Assembly (NCBI RefSeq): GCF_000721075.1
Contig: NZ_JOEQ01000008.1
Coordinates: 1 to 64,000 of the forward strand
Reading direction: 5' to 3'
Origin: Streptosporangium amethystogenes
GTDB taxonomy: Bacteria > Actinomycetota > Actinomycetes > Streptosporangiales > Streptosporangiaceae
DNA length: 64,000 bases
Below are positions 8,618-17,194 of this stretch, piece by piece. Numbering within the stretch: position 1 is the first letter of the stretch; each line of letters opens with the position of its first letter. The position numbers were made by a program, and so were the translations under genes. The notes beneath the pieces were generated by a model. That model was not told the origin of the DNA, searched no databases, and was given only the letters and a program-made list of their open reading frames with translations.

Positions 8618-8644
8618 GAGTCAGGATGTTCGGTATCCTGATTC
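8618..8644. promoter_or_regulatory. Putative MarR operator
   Basis: Inverted repeat GAGTCAGGAT-GTTCGGT-ATCCTGATTC (9 of 10 arm positions pair), 19 bp upstream of the MarR start at 8664. A second copy of part of the sequence (ATACCGAC near 8592) pairs with GTTCGGTAT at 8628. Autoregulation is likely; control of the leftward cluster is inferred. Confidence 0.65.
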
Positions 8645-8663
8645 TCCCCAAGGAGGTGAGCAC

Positions 8664-9122
8664 GTGAACGACCGGTATGAGCAGTGGCAGGCGGCGGAAC
8701 GGCTGGCCCTGACGCTGATCGAGGGCGGGCTACAGCGCATGGCCGCGCGCACCCTGGCAGTCTTCCTGTTCACCGATCAGGACAGCGTCACCGCCGGTGA
8801 GATCGCCAACCGGCTGGAGGCCAGCGCAGGCTCGGTCTCGGGCGCGATCAAATCCCTGGCGACGGTCGGACTGATCGAACGCCTGCCATCGCCCGGTAGC
8901 CGGCGCGAGCACTACCGGCTCCGCGACGACGCCTGGGCCACCCTGTTCACCAGCCAGAACACCGTCATCCAGGCCATGCTCCAGGCCGCGGCCGCCGGGA
9001 TCGCCGCCACCGACGAGGGCGATCCCGCCCGTCAGCGCCTGGCACAGATGCACGTCTTCTACGAATTCCTGCTCGGCGAGCTCCCCGCCCTGCTGCACCG
9101 CTGGCACCAGCAGACCCGCTGA
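8664..9122 (+). CDS. MarR family transcriptional regulator
   Basis: 152 residues from GTG 8664, preceded by AAGGAGG at 8650-8656 with 7-nt spacing, which fixes the start. The winged HTH is centred on DSVTAGEIANRLEASAGSVS and continues GAIKSLATVGLIERLPSPGS, then RREHYRLRDDAW, the wing typical of MarR/PadR-like proteins. It is divergent from the hydrolase-epimerase-monooxygenase cluster with a dyad in its own promoter, so it is a plausible regulator of that cluster. Confidence 0.88.
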   Translation: MNDRYEQWQAAERLALTLIEGGLQRMAARTLAVFLFTDQDSVTAGEIANRLEASAGSVSGAIKSLATVGLIERLPSPGSRREHYRLRDDAWATLFTSQNTVIQAMLQAAAAGIAATDEGDPARQRLAQMHVFYEFLLGELPALLHRWHQQTR

Positions 9123-9155
9123 CCCAGCCCAAGGCCCAAGAAGCGGTAGCCGCGC

Positions 9156-9230
9156 TCAGTCCGCGGCGAGGAATTCGCGGATCTTCGTGGCGATGCGGGG
9201 GTAGTCAGGGCCGAACCAGATCATGTGACT
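9156..9230 (-). pseudogene. Alpha/beta-hydrolase C-terminal tail
   Basis: The last 25 codons read GSHMIWFGPDYPRIATKIREF and end LAAD-stop. This is the usual end of alpha/beta hydrolases, with the catalytic His in GSHM. Nothing of the rest of the enzyme remains upstream. Confidence 0.65.
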
Positions 9231-9256
9231 GCCGGCCCGGCTGTCCTACTTGCCGT

Positions 9257-10545
9257 CTACGCCGCCTCCGCCAAGGCGGTGAAGTCGATCGCGGGCAGGT
9301 CGGGGTCGAAGTCGTCGGGGCGCAGGCGCAGCACGTCGGTGGCATACAGGCCGAACCGGCTGATGTGGGCGGTCAGATAGGGCGACAGCTGCGCGATGTC
9401 GGCGGCGGTGAGTCGGAGCCCTGCTCGGGCTGCCAGCCCTCGGCCAGGAGCTGGCGTAGCACGTCGGTCATGTCAAGCGCGGTGTGGAAGATCACGCAAT
9501 TGGCCAGCAACGAGTTGAATTTGATCATTTTCTCCTGCTCGGCCGGGTCGTTGCCGAAGCGCAGCCAGGCGGAAAAGCCGTTGAAGCCTTCGACCTTGTT
9601 GGTGACCGCGGTGATGCGCCGCCGCAGCGCGGGATCGGCGAGAAAACGAAGCAGCGCCACGGTGCGCACGCTGCGTCCGACCTCGCGAAAGGCCCGGTAG
9701 ATCTCGTTCTTGCGGGAGTGTGAGCCGAGTCGGCGTAGCAGGGTGACGGAGTTGAGTCGGCCCTCGCGGATGGAGATCGCCACTCGCATGAGGTCGGGCC
9801 ACATCTTCTCCACCAGCTCCCAGGCGATCACGTTGCGGTTCCCGCCTTCACCGCGGGACAAGGAGTCGATGTGGTGGTAGGTGACCTGGTCTGTGTGCTG
9901 GAAGAAGGTCAGGCCCTTCCAATTGCGGATACGCGGCATCAGATCGAACCCGAACAAATGCGCCAAAGTGAAGACGGGGAACGATTGGCCTTGCGTGTCG
10001 GCGTGTACGGTCTTGGGCTGGACCTCCGAGGCGTTGGCCAGCAGCCCGTCGATGATGTAGATCGCCTCCCACACCCCGCATGGCACAAATCTGGAAAACA
10101 ACGCAATGTAGTTGTCCGATACGTAATGGTAGGCAATCCTGCCGAACCCTCCGTAGCGGATCGAGGTCTCGGCCAGTAGGTTGTCGATGTAGGTATCGAC
10201 CTGGGTGCCGTCCGTGCCCACGCTGCTGCCGTCGCCCCAGGCGTTGACCACGTCCAGCTGGGCGAAGGCGTTGACCACATCGGTGATCGCCTTGTTCAGC
10301 TTGGCCAGGGTGATGTGCCGGTTCTCGGCCAGCGCGAGCATGGTGGACCGGTCGGCCTTGAAGAACTGCTGGATGAGCAGCTCGTGGTTGTCGTGCTGGT
10401 AGGCGGTGACCTCTTCGATGTCGGCCAGTTGCGCGGCCGCGCCGCCGGCCCGCTCCACCACCTGCCGGACCGACCCCACACCGGCGGCCTGCATCCGCAC
10501 CGCCTTGACCAGCACCTCAACAGCGGCCCCGAGACCCGCCCGCTG
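9257..10545 (-). pseudogene. Tn3-family transposase, internally deleted and frameshifted
   Basis: The frame begins near 10545 with GAAVEVLVKAVRMQAAGVG, a mid-protein Tn3 TnpA segment. At DRSTMLALAENRHITLAKLN it jumps in frame to the catalytic DDE_Tnp_Tn3 domain, so a long internal segment is missing. Conserved catalytic-domain blocks follow: VQPKTVHADTQGQSFPVFTL, LFGFDLMPRIRNWKGLTFF and REGRLNSVTLLRRLGSHSRK. After EQG a 1-nt shift moves the true C-terminus (LRLTAADIAQLSPYLTAHIS, ending LAEAA) into another frame, stopping at 9257. A full protein has about 980 residues. No terminal inverted repeats were identified. Confidence 0.88.
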
Positions 10546-10577
10546 CTCTGAACCTCGGGGGGAACCTCAGCCTCGAC

Positions 10578-10618
10578 CAGGAGTGGTACTGGCGACGCAG
10601 TCGCCAGTACCACTCCTG
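10578..10618. repeat. Perfect 19-bp inverted repeat with 3-nt loop
   Basis: CAGGAGTGGTACTGGCGAC, loop GCA, GTCGCCAGTACCACTCCTG. The match is exact over 19 bp. There is no T-run on either side, so it is not a classical intrinsic terminator. It sits just past the 5' edge of the Tn3 remnant and may be a mobile-element end, an intron or integron target hairpin, or a deletion joint. Confidence 0.85.
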
Positions 10619-10936
10619 CCGCGTTGCTGCTGTCGGCCACCCCGACGACCGCCTGTCACCACGCTCGATCAACATCGTCGTCGGCGAGATCGGCCGCCTG
10701 CACGACGGCCAAATCACCGATGGGCTCGCCGGAGCCGCTGGCGGTTTCCTGCGGCGCTGTGTCCGGTGCCAGCGGCAGGAAACTGCTGGTGCACTGAATC
10801 ACCTCCGTGCTGCTACGGCGGACCTGACCTTTGTCTGCCCGGCCAGCTTGCGGTCGAGCGTGCCGGGCTCGCCCGCCTGGGAGCGCGCCCGACGGGCCAG
10901 GCGCCGCCATCCTCACCGGATGTGCGGCCATGGAAC
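10619..10936. other. No recognisable gene
   Basis: Both strands have open frames but no motif I recognise. It lies between the hairpin and the SDR remnant and is presumably decayed. Confidence 0.45.
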
Positions 10937-11032
10937 TCAGATCTGGTTCAGGCCGCCGTCGACGTGAAGGCTCGAACCGGTGATGAAGCTGCTCTGCGCG
11001 GAGGCGAGGAAGGTCGCAGCGGCGGCGATCTC
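10937..11032 (-). pseudogene. Short-chain dehydrogenase C-terminal tail
   Basis: The minus strand reads EIAAAATFLASAQSSFITGS then SLHVDGGLNQI-stop. This is the conserved end of classical SDR enzymes (A..FLAS..SSFITG..L.VDGG). The Rossmann and catalytic parts are absent upstream. Confidence 0.8.
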
Positions 11033-11442
11033 CTACTATGAGCCGGTCCGCTCGGCGACGGGTACTCTGACGCCGTCCCCGGAGGGGTTCCCAGATCACA
11101 GCTCTTCCCTGACGCACGCCCAGGCGGGCAGTGTCCGAACGCGACTTCTCCTGTTCCCCTCGAACGCCGCAGACCGGGCTCGCGCCACTCCATGCCGGAC
11201 ACCACCTGGCCAATAAGCAGACATCCGCCAGGCTCGTCCCGGGGCCGTATTCACTCCCTGGTTTCGATGTCATCTGTTCTGAGCGGTAGGAGTTTCGTAC
11301 ACACCCGGATGGGCGTCACCTACGACGCGGCCAGAGTGCGGACGGTGGCCGACAAGGCGATCCGCAAGGCGGCGGTAGCGGTCTTGCGCAGATACTCCGC
11401 TGGTGGGTCGCCGTCTGGATCTTCTCCTCACACCGTGAACGG
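11033..11442. other. No recognisable gene
   Basis: 410 bases between the SDR tail and the stop of the GntR gene. No recognisable coding segment; it forms the 3' flank of the trpBA-gntR unit. Confidence 0.45.
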
Positions 11443-12189
11443 TCAGCGCTGGGAGACCCAGTGCAGCGACAGGTCCGTGGCCTTGCGCTCGGCCCTGATC
11501 TCCATCCACTCGCCGAGGATCGTAGCGTGATCCATGACGAGCAGGGCGCCCTGGTCGTCATAGGTCGCCCGTTCGCTGACGAAGACCGGGCTGCCCGCCG
11601 GGTGCTGCAGCCGCGCCGCGACCAGGGCGGTGAGCAGGGCCGGCCTGACCCGTTCAGTCGCCCGGTGCACTCGCGCACCGACGTCGGTGAGCGCGGTGTA
11701 CAACGGGGTCTCGGTGAAATCGATCCCCTTGATCGCCGAGGCGTGCGGCTCAACGATCCAGGAGATCTGGTGGACGGCGGGCCGGCCCAGCAGATGCCGT
11801 ACGCGTGCCAGCCGGAGGGCCCGGTGGTCGGCCGGCGCGTCGCCCAGCAGCCGGGTGAGCGAGCGCGGGGCCTGCCGGATCGCGGCCGACAGCACCTCGG
11901 TCCGCAGGGGGTAACCCTGCCTGCGCAGGTCGTCGCCGAGACTGCGCAGCGTGTCGAGGGGGTACTCCGCACTGGCCGGCGTCACATAAGTGCCGCGGCC
12001 GGCCCGCTGGACGATCAGACCCTCGCCGCTGAGGACCTGCAATGCCTGCCGCAGCGTCATCATCGTCACGCCATAGAAGGCGCTGAGCTCACGCTGTGCG
12101 GGCAACGCCTCGCCCGCGCGATAGTGGCCCGACTTGATCCTGTGGGTCAGGTCGTCGGCGATGGCGCGGTAGCGGGGCGTACTGCTCAT
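11443..12189 (-). CDS. GntR family (HutC-type) transcriptional regulator
   Basis: 248 residues. The N-terminal winged HTH (RYRAIADDLTHRIKSGHYRA, then ALPAQRELSAFYGVTMMTLR) is the GntR signature. The C-terminal part is a UTRA ligand-binding domain as in HutC/DasR, with the PLYTALTD and EWMEIRAERKA segments. The ATG at 12189 overlaps the trpA stop by 4 nt (ATGA), so it is the third gene of a trpB-trpA-gntR operon. The palindrome at 14202-14217 in front of trpB closely resembles HutC/DasR-type operators, so operon autoregulation is likely. The effector is unknown; a tryptophan-pathway metabolite is one guess. Confidence 0.93.
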   Translation of the reverse strand: MSSTPRYRAIADDLTHRIKSGHYRAGEALPAQRELSAFYGVTMMTLRQALQVLSGEGLIVQRAGRGTYVTPASAEYPLDTLRSLGDDLRRQGYPLRTEVLSAAIRQAPRSLTRLLGDAPADHRALRLARVRHLLGRPAVHQISWIVEPHASAIKGIDFTETPLYTALTDVGARVHRATERVRPALLTALVAARLQHPAGSPVFVSERATYDDQGALLVMDHATILGEWMEIRAERKATDLSLHWVSQR

Positions 12190-12971
12190 CTGGCTCCCTG
12201 GTCGAGTGCGCGTCGAATACTCGCCACATATTCTCCCAGCTCGCGTGGCCGGGCGCCGTCGAGGAGCTTGCGCATCAGCGCCGAAGCCACCACGACACCG
12301 TCGGCATGACCCGCCAGCTCGGTGGCCTGCGCCGGGTTGGAGACCCCGAAACCGAACAGGACCGGCCGGTCGGTGAGTCCCTTGAGCTCGCGGCCGAGCC
12401 GGGCGGCCTGCTCGGGAATCTCGCCGCGCTCGCCGGTGGTGCCCATGCGGGTCAGGGCATAGACGAAGCCCCGGCTGCGCTCGGTGATCTCGCGCAGTCT
12501 GGCCCGGGAGGAGGAGGGAGCGGCGAGCAGCGCGAGATCCAGGCCCTCGGCCGCCGCCGCGTCTGCCAGCTCCCCGACCTCCTCCAAGGGCGAGTCGGGC
12601 ACGATCAGCCCGCGCAGCCCGCTCGCGGTGAGCGCCGCACAGAACCCCGCGGTGCTCTGCTGCACCACCAGATTGCTGTAGGTCATCGCGATGAGCGGTA
12701 TGTCGACGTCGAGCGTCGCGACCTCCTCGAGGATCCCCTTGACCGTGGTCCCGGCCGCGATCGCCCGGTCGGAGGCCTCCTGGATCGTGACGCCGTCCAG
12801 CATGGGATCTGAGAAGGGGAAGCCCAGCTCGACGGCGTCGGCTCCGGCATCGGCGTAGGCGTGGACGACGTCCGTCCACGCGGGAGTGACCCCGGCGGTG
12901 ACATAGGGCACCAGCAGGGGACGCCCCGTGCCACGGCGTGCGATCAGGAATTCTTCCAGGGATTCGGTCAC
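12186..12971 (-). CDS. trpA: Tryptophan synthase alpha subunit
   Basis: 261 residues, normal for TrpA. The catalytic Glu and Asp lie in DAVELGFPFSDPMLDG near residues 45-60. RGLIVPDSPLEE and the phosphate-binding region VLFGFGVSNPAQATELAGHA complete the TIM-barrel signature. It cleaves indole-3-glycerol phosphate to indole and glyceraldehyde-3-phosphate and passes indole to TrpB. The start is GTG 12971, which overlaps the trpB stop (GTGA); its own stop overlaps gntR. No other trp genes are nearby, so this is a detached trpBA unit. Confidence 0.97.
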   Translation of the reverse strand: MTESLEEFLIARRGTGRPLLVPYVTAGVTPAWTDVVHAYADAGADAVELGFPFSDPMLDGVTIQEASDRAIAAGTTVKGILEEVATLDVDIPLIAMTYSNLVVQQSTAGFCAALTASGLRGLIVPDSPLEEVGELADAAAAEGLDLALLAAPSSSRARLREITERSRGFVYALTRMGTTGERGEIPEQAARLGRELKGLTDRPVLFGFGVSNPAQATELAGHADGVVVASALMRKLLDGARPRELGEYVASIRRALDQGAR

Positions 12972-14182
12972 AGCAGCTCCTTGATGGAGGCGATGTCCTT
13001 GTCTCCCCTGCCGGAGAGAGTCAGCATCACGGTCGACCCCGGCGTGATCTCTCCGGACTTGGCGGCCCGGATCACCCAGGCCACGGCGTGCGAGGACTCC
13101 AGCGCGGCCAGGATCCCCTCGGTGCGGGCCAGGCACAGCAGCGCCTGGACGACCTCTTCGTCGTTCACGGTCTCGTAGCGGGCGCGCCCCCCGTCGCGTA
13201 GATGGGCGTGCTCGGGGCCGATCCCCGGATAGTCGAGGCCGGCCGCGACCGAATGGGCCTCCGTCACCTGGCCGTTCTCGTCCTGGAGGACCAGCGAACA
13301 AAAGCCGTGCAGCACCCCGGCCCTGCCGAAGGTCGCCGCCGCGCCGCCCTCGGCCTCGACCCCGACGAGCCGGGCAGTGGTGTCGACGAAGCCGGCGAAC
13401 GTGCCCGCGGCGTTGGAGCCGCCGCCGACGCAGGCGACCACGTAGTCGGGTACACCGACGGGGAGTTCGGCGGCGCACTGGGCGCGGGCCTCCTCACCGA
13501 TCACCCGCTGGAATTCGCGCACCATCCACGGATAGGGATGCGGGCCCATCACCGACCCGACGCAGTAGTAGGAGTTGTCCACCGACGACACCCAGTGCCG
13601 CATCGCCTCGTTGCAGGCGTCCTTGAGGGTGCGGCTCCCGGTCGTGACCGGCACGACCTCCGCGCCCAGCACGTTCATCCGCAGGACGTTGAGTTCCTGC
13701 CGTTCGATGTCGCGCTCGCCCATGAACACGGTCGCCTTGAGGCCCAGGAGCGCCGCGGCGGTGGCCGTGGCGACGCCGTGCTGGCCCGCGCCGGTCTCGG
13801 CCAGCAGACGTTCCTTGCCCATCCGGTGAGCGAGCAGCGCCTGGCCGATCACATTGTTGATCTTGTGTGAGCCGGTGTGCGCGAGATCCTCGCGTTTGAG
13901 GAACAGGGTGATGCCGAGCTCACGGGAGAGCCGCCAGGCGGGGGTCAACGGAGTGGGGCGGCCGGCGTAGACCGTGAGCAGGGTGTCGAACCTGCTGTGG
14001 AACTCGGGGTCGCTCCAGGCCCCACGGAACGCCGCCTCGATCTCGTGGCAGGCCGGGATCAGCGACTCCGGCACATATCGCCCGCCATAGGTTCCGAACC
14101 GGCCGGTGGCGCCGGGGTCGCTCATCGCGCGGGCGGCGGGCGCAGCGACACCCCGCCGACCGGACCAGGACATCCCGTCCAT
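12968..14182 (-). CDS. trpB: Tryptophan synthase beta subunit
   Basis: 404 residues, PLP-dependent TrpB1-type. The Schiff-base Lys is in LAHTGSHKINNVIGQALLA near residue 105, and the PLP phosphate loop is CVGGGSNAAGTF near residue 250. The ammonium-site region and the C-terminal SGRGDKD motif are present. It condenses indole with serine. The start is ATG 14182 with GAGAAGG upstream. The frame is open further upstream into unrelated reverse-transcriptase debris, but nothing there resembles TrpB. First gene of the trpB-trpA-gntR operon, 20 bp behind the 14202-14217 palindrome. Confidence 0.97.
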   Translation of the reverse strand: MDGMSWSGRRGVAAPAARAMSDPGATGRFGTYGGRYVPESLIPACHEIEAAFRGAWSDPEFHSRFDTLLTVYAGRPTPLTPAWRLSRELGITLFLKREDLAHTGSHKINNVIGQALLAHRMGKERLLAETGAGQHGVATATAAALLGLKATVFMGERDIERQELNVLRMNVLGAEVVPVTTGSRTLKDACNEAMRHWVSSVDNSYYCVGSVMGPHPYPWMVREFQRVIGEEARAQCAAELPVGVPDYVVACVGGGSNAAGTFAGFVDTTARLVGVEAEGGAAATFGRAGVLHGFCSLVLQDENGQVTEAHSVAAGLDYPGIGPEHAHLRDGGRARYETVNDEEVVQALLCLARTEGILAALESSHAVAWVIRAAKSGEITPGSTVMLTLSGRGDKDIASIKELL

Positions 14183-14201
14183 GATCGCCTTCTCTCTCTC
14201 G

Positions 14202-14217
14202 ACTGTTCTAGAACAGT
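14202..14217. promoter_or_regulatory. Putative GntR/HutC operator in front of trpB
   Basis: Perfect 16-bp palindrome ACTGTTCT-AGAACAGT. The known DasR consensus has the same length, outer ACTG/CAGT-like ends and central TCTAGA. Its position next to the trpB start and the HutC-type regulator in the operon make it the probable autoregulatory site. Confidence 0.75.
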
Positions 14218-14309
14218 AGCCCAAGGCTGCCGGTCGGCAAACCCTTGATCTCGGAGGGGGCCCAGCAGTAATTGTGGAAAATCCAACGAACCCGCCTCTA
14301 ACCTGTGGA

Positions 14310-14708
14310 AACTCTCGCCGTTCGGGGCGGCCTCCGGCGTGCTCGCAGGTCGGGACGCTATGGTCTAGGCAAGGATGTCCGCTCTGCCGCCGCAGAGGGC
14401 CGCATCGGATACGGGATTCACGCATCCGAGGCCAGTTGCACTCCCAGCGGAGCCAGCACGCCGGCCACCACCTCAGGAGGGCCTCGGCGTGGTGGCGGTC
14501 GCCCGTCACCATCAGAACGAAGTCGTCGGCGAACCTGACGAGTCTCCAGTTGCCCTGGTCTTGGTCCTTACGTTTGCGCCGCCGCCGTTTGGTGCCCATC
14601 TCCTGATGCCATTGCCGGTCGAAATGATCGTCCAGCGCCGACAAGGCGATGTTCGCGAGCAGTGGGGAGAGGATCCCGCCCTGCGGGGCCCCGGTCCAGG
14701 TCTCTTCT
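14310..14708 (-). pseudogene. Group II intron reverse transcriptase fragment
   Basis: The minus strand reads TWTGAPQGGILSPLLANIAL then SALDDHFDRQWHQEMG, the RT palm motif before the catalytic site. LVRFADDFVLMVTGDRHHAE follows, the catalytic box (FADD for the usual YADD). A 1-nt shift after EALL sends the continuation VVAGVLAPLGVQLASDA into another frame that soon stops. Both the N-terminal RT domain and the maturase/endonuclease end are missing. It is unrelated in position to the intron end at 15-87. Confidence 0.88.
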
Positions 14709-14948
14709 CGAGCGGCAGCTGGGACAGAGCAGCCCCTCGGGGGTGCGAACGCTGACCAGCCGCCGATGGCTGCATCCGATGCAGACCTCCTGGTTGGAAG
14801 GGGCGGTGATCAGGCAGCGAGGGCAGAGCAGCCTCCCGTTCGCGTCGCGGGTGGCGGCCTCGCGGACGGTTCCGCAGCGGGAGCATGGTTCGGCTCGGGA
14901 CTTGGCCACGCAGTCCCTGAACACCGCCTCCATAAGCGGGTCCAGGCC
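14709..14948 (-). pseudogene. Cys-rich (zinc-ribbon) integrase-like fragment
   Basis: Reads MEAVFRDCVAKSRAEPCSRC, then GRLLCPRCL, EVCIGCSHRR and GLLCPSC: four CxxC pairs in about 75 residues. Such zinc-ribbon arrays occur at the N-termini of some actinobacterial tyrosine recombinases, which is why I suggest integrase, but no catalytic part is present. It joins the reverse-transcriptase fragment directly at about 14708. Confidence 0.5.
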
Positions 14949-15175
14949 GGCGCATTCGCCCGGCCGCCTCCGCGATGCGGAGCGGGGACCAGGTGCGGAG
15001 AAGAGCCCGGCGTCGCCGACAACCTCAGCCAGGGGATCCGCAACAGCGGGGAAGCGAAGGGGCTTGGAAGTGGTAGGCGCCCTTCCTCGTGATCATGTAG
15101 ACCAATGTCAGGGGTGACAAGACATCAGGCTCGGGTAGAACGAACGGTCCGCCCGCAGCGGACTTCGGTTGCGCT

Positions 15176-15460
15176 TCAGGTAGTGGCGCGGGGCTTCGGC
15201 GCGCTTCGTCGCAGCCTCGGGATGAGCACGGCCGCCACTGCCAGGTGCATGAGAGACAGCATGCTCTTTGTGCCGGAGGTCGCTTCGACGCCGAGGATCG
15301 GCACAAAGGACAACATCAGTACCGCGATGGCAATCACGGTCCAGATGGTTCTGGCCCGGCGGATGTACTGCTCCAGCACAGCGAGCGCACCCCAGCCGAG
15401 TAGGGCCAAGACCAGCGTGAAGCCGATGACCCACCCGTGGCTCGCCCCCCCTGCTCGGCT
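15176..15460 (-). pseudogene. DUF6069-like membrane protein, 5' end deleted
   Basis: The C-terminal three helices of a DUF6069-type protein: VIGFTLVLALLGWGALAVLE, RRARTIWTVIAIAVLMLS, then SLMHLAVAAVLIPRLRR. The frame can be extended to 15508, but the extra residues do not look like the first helix. A divergent TetR fragment begins at 15496, also lacking its 5' end, so one deletion removed both starts and the shared promoter. Confidence 0.7.
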
Positions 15461-15495
15461 CCCGCCCAGCGCTCGGCCCGCACTCACTGCGCCAG

Positions 15496-15807
15496 ATGGA
15501 CTACGCACTGGCGGTGGCCGAGTCGCTGACGGCGGATCCCACCTGGGCCGCCAACGTCATCGGGCTGATCGGCGACTACGTGCTCGGCGCCGTGTCACGC
15601 GAGCTCGCCGAGCTGGAGGCGCAGCGCCGTACCGGACAGAATGAGGATGAGTGGCGCGCGAGCGTCGCGCCGTACATCCGCGAGGTCGTCGAGAGCGGCG
15701 CCTACCCCCACTTCACCAGAGGGGTGGTCGAAGCGCGCGACCAGAGCTTCACCGAGCAGTTCACCTTCGGGCTCGAGCGCATCCTCAACGGCATCAGCAC
15801 AGACTGA
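15496..15807 (+). pseudogene. TetR C-terminal ligand domain, DNA-binding part deleted
   Basis: 103 codons of a TetR_C-type domain: DYALAVAESLTADPTWAANV through SFTEQFTFGLERILNGI, the usual C-terminal helix of TetR proteins. No HTH precedes it; the deletion joint with the divergent DUF6069 remnant lies at about 15460-15496. It cannot bind DNA as it stands. Confidence 0.75.
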
Positions 15808-16039
15808 AACCCTCCAGCAGGACCTCCGGGGGGACCTAATTTCGCGTCTGCGACACGGATCCACCTGGGGCCTCGAACCGGCATCCAGCCGTTGGTTGAG
15901 CTCAGGCGGGTGTAGGCCACCAGGTGGTGGAATCGCTTCCCCTACCCCGCCCAGCCACGAAGACTGCACCACACGTTCGTGGCGAGGTCCTTGCCCGCCG
16001 GGGTGGCGAATCCCATGCTGGCCACGGGAGCCGCACATC

Positions 16040-16514
16040 CGCACTGTGACACAGAACGTCGAAGACCTCGACCTGGAATTCCGTCGGGCCCGTGTCGTCT
16101 CCAAGGGTGGCGCCATCGAGTACGTGCACTGGGCCACCCTCGCCGCCCGGCCGCACCACCGGACCGGTGTTCCTGGCCGACCGGCGCGCTCCTGCCTCCG
16201 GCCCGCGCATGCCCGCGGCCGCCGACATCGACCCCGCCACCGGACGCGGACGGCTGTCCTACCCGCGCGCCGAGTACCTGTTCAAGACCGCCTCGGCCAC
16301 GCTCGATCCGCACCGGCAGGGCTGGACGCTGCACCAGCTCCGCCACAGCGCACTCCAGCATCTGGCCCAAGCCGGCCGCACCGCGCCCGAACTGCAGGCC
16401 AAGAGCCGCCACCAGCACCTGGCCAGCCTCGGCCGCTACGTCCGCCTCGGCGAGGAGACCTCCGCCCGCGTCACCGCCGAGGCCGACCCCATCCAGCGCC
16501 ACCGTCCCCGCTGA
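16040..16514 (+). pseudogene. Tyrosine integrase catalytic domain, frameshifted
   Basis: Frame 1 gives TQNVEDLDLEFRRARVVSKG then GAIEYVHWA, the strand and Lys region. It shifts near 16150 to TTGPVFLADRRAPASGPR and on to WTLHQLRHSALQHLAQAG, the HxLRH box. LQAKSRHQHLASLGRYVRLG supplies the final His and Tyr. The N-terminal half is absent. Confidence 0.8.
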
Positions 16515-16545
16515 ACTCATACCCCCACCGGATGACCTCACCAGC

Positions 16546-16857
16546 TCACGCGATCGGCCACACCCGCAGCGCCTGATCGTCGTCGGGATCGAGCTCGACC
16601 CGGTAGCCAGCCACCAGCGGCGCGGCCTCATATCGTGCCAGCTCCTGCGCGGAGGTGCCGGTGTCGTCGGCGCAGGCGACCAGGAAGGGCGCGCCGCCCT
16701 TCCCGCCCTCGACGACGAACCCGCCATGCCGTTCGCCGAACTCGCGCCTGCCCGCCTGGCGCAGCATCGTGCGAATGACCTCCGCGTCCCGATCCCGCAC
16801 CGTCCACAACGGCCGCTGGCCTGCGCCGTACCCGAATTGCGGGTCGTCGTCGCTCAT
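16546..16857 (-). CDS. Conserved-looking small hypothetical protein
   Basis: 103 residues, soluble and acidic at the C-terminus (VELDPDDDQALRVWPIA). No domain recognised. Composition and codon use look genuine, and the ATG at 16857 follows an AT-richer upstream stretch. It is flanked by the integrase remnant and an unassigned stretch, so it has no informative operon context. Confidence 0.55.
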   Translation of the reverse strand: MSDDDPQFGYGAGQRPLWTVRDRDAEVIRTMLRQAGRREFGERHGGFVVEGGKGGAPFLVACADDTGTSAQELARYEAAPLVAGYRVELDPDDDQALRVWPIA

Positions 16858-17194
16858 GGTCCAGACCGTAAGCGAATCGAGACCTTAGTCATAGAGGTCC
16901 GGGTTCACCGCAGGTCAGAGGCTACTTCGTTGGAAATTTCTTCATTGCTACCGGGACCCCGTGGAGGCGGAACGCAGTCGGAGAGCTCCCTTATATCTTG
17001 GCGGTGTCGACGCCGAGATCGGCCCGCTTGGAGATGCCCAGCCGGTCGCCGAGCCGGTCCCCGACGGCCCGGGTCACGGGCGGCCTGAACATGGTGGTCG
17101 AAGACCGCACGTACCCCCAAGCAGGACAACGGTCGCATGGATCCGAATGGTGCGCCGCCATCGCGGCTTGGGCGGACGCCAGCGCAAGGAGCGG
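16858..17194. other. No recognisable gene
   Basis: 337 bases. The minus strand ends with VGDRLGDRLGISKRADLGV, possibly the tail of a lost gene, but I cannot name the family. Confidence 0.4.

Noticed and set aside
12968..14644. 558-codon frame fusing an RT catalytic box to TrpB
   Set aside because: Upstream residues are RT debris; TrpB has its own ribosome site and start at 14182.
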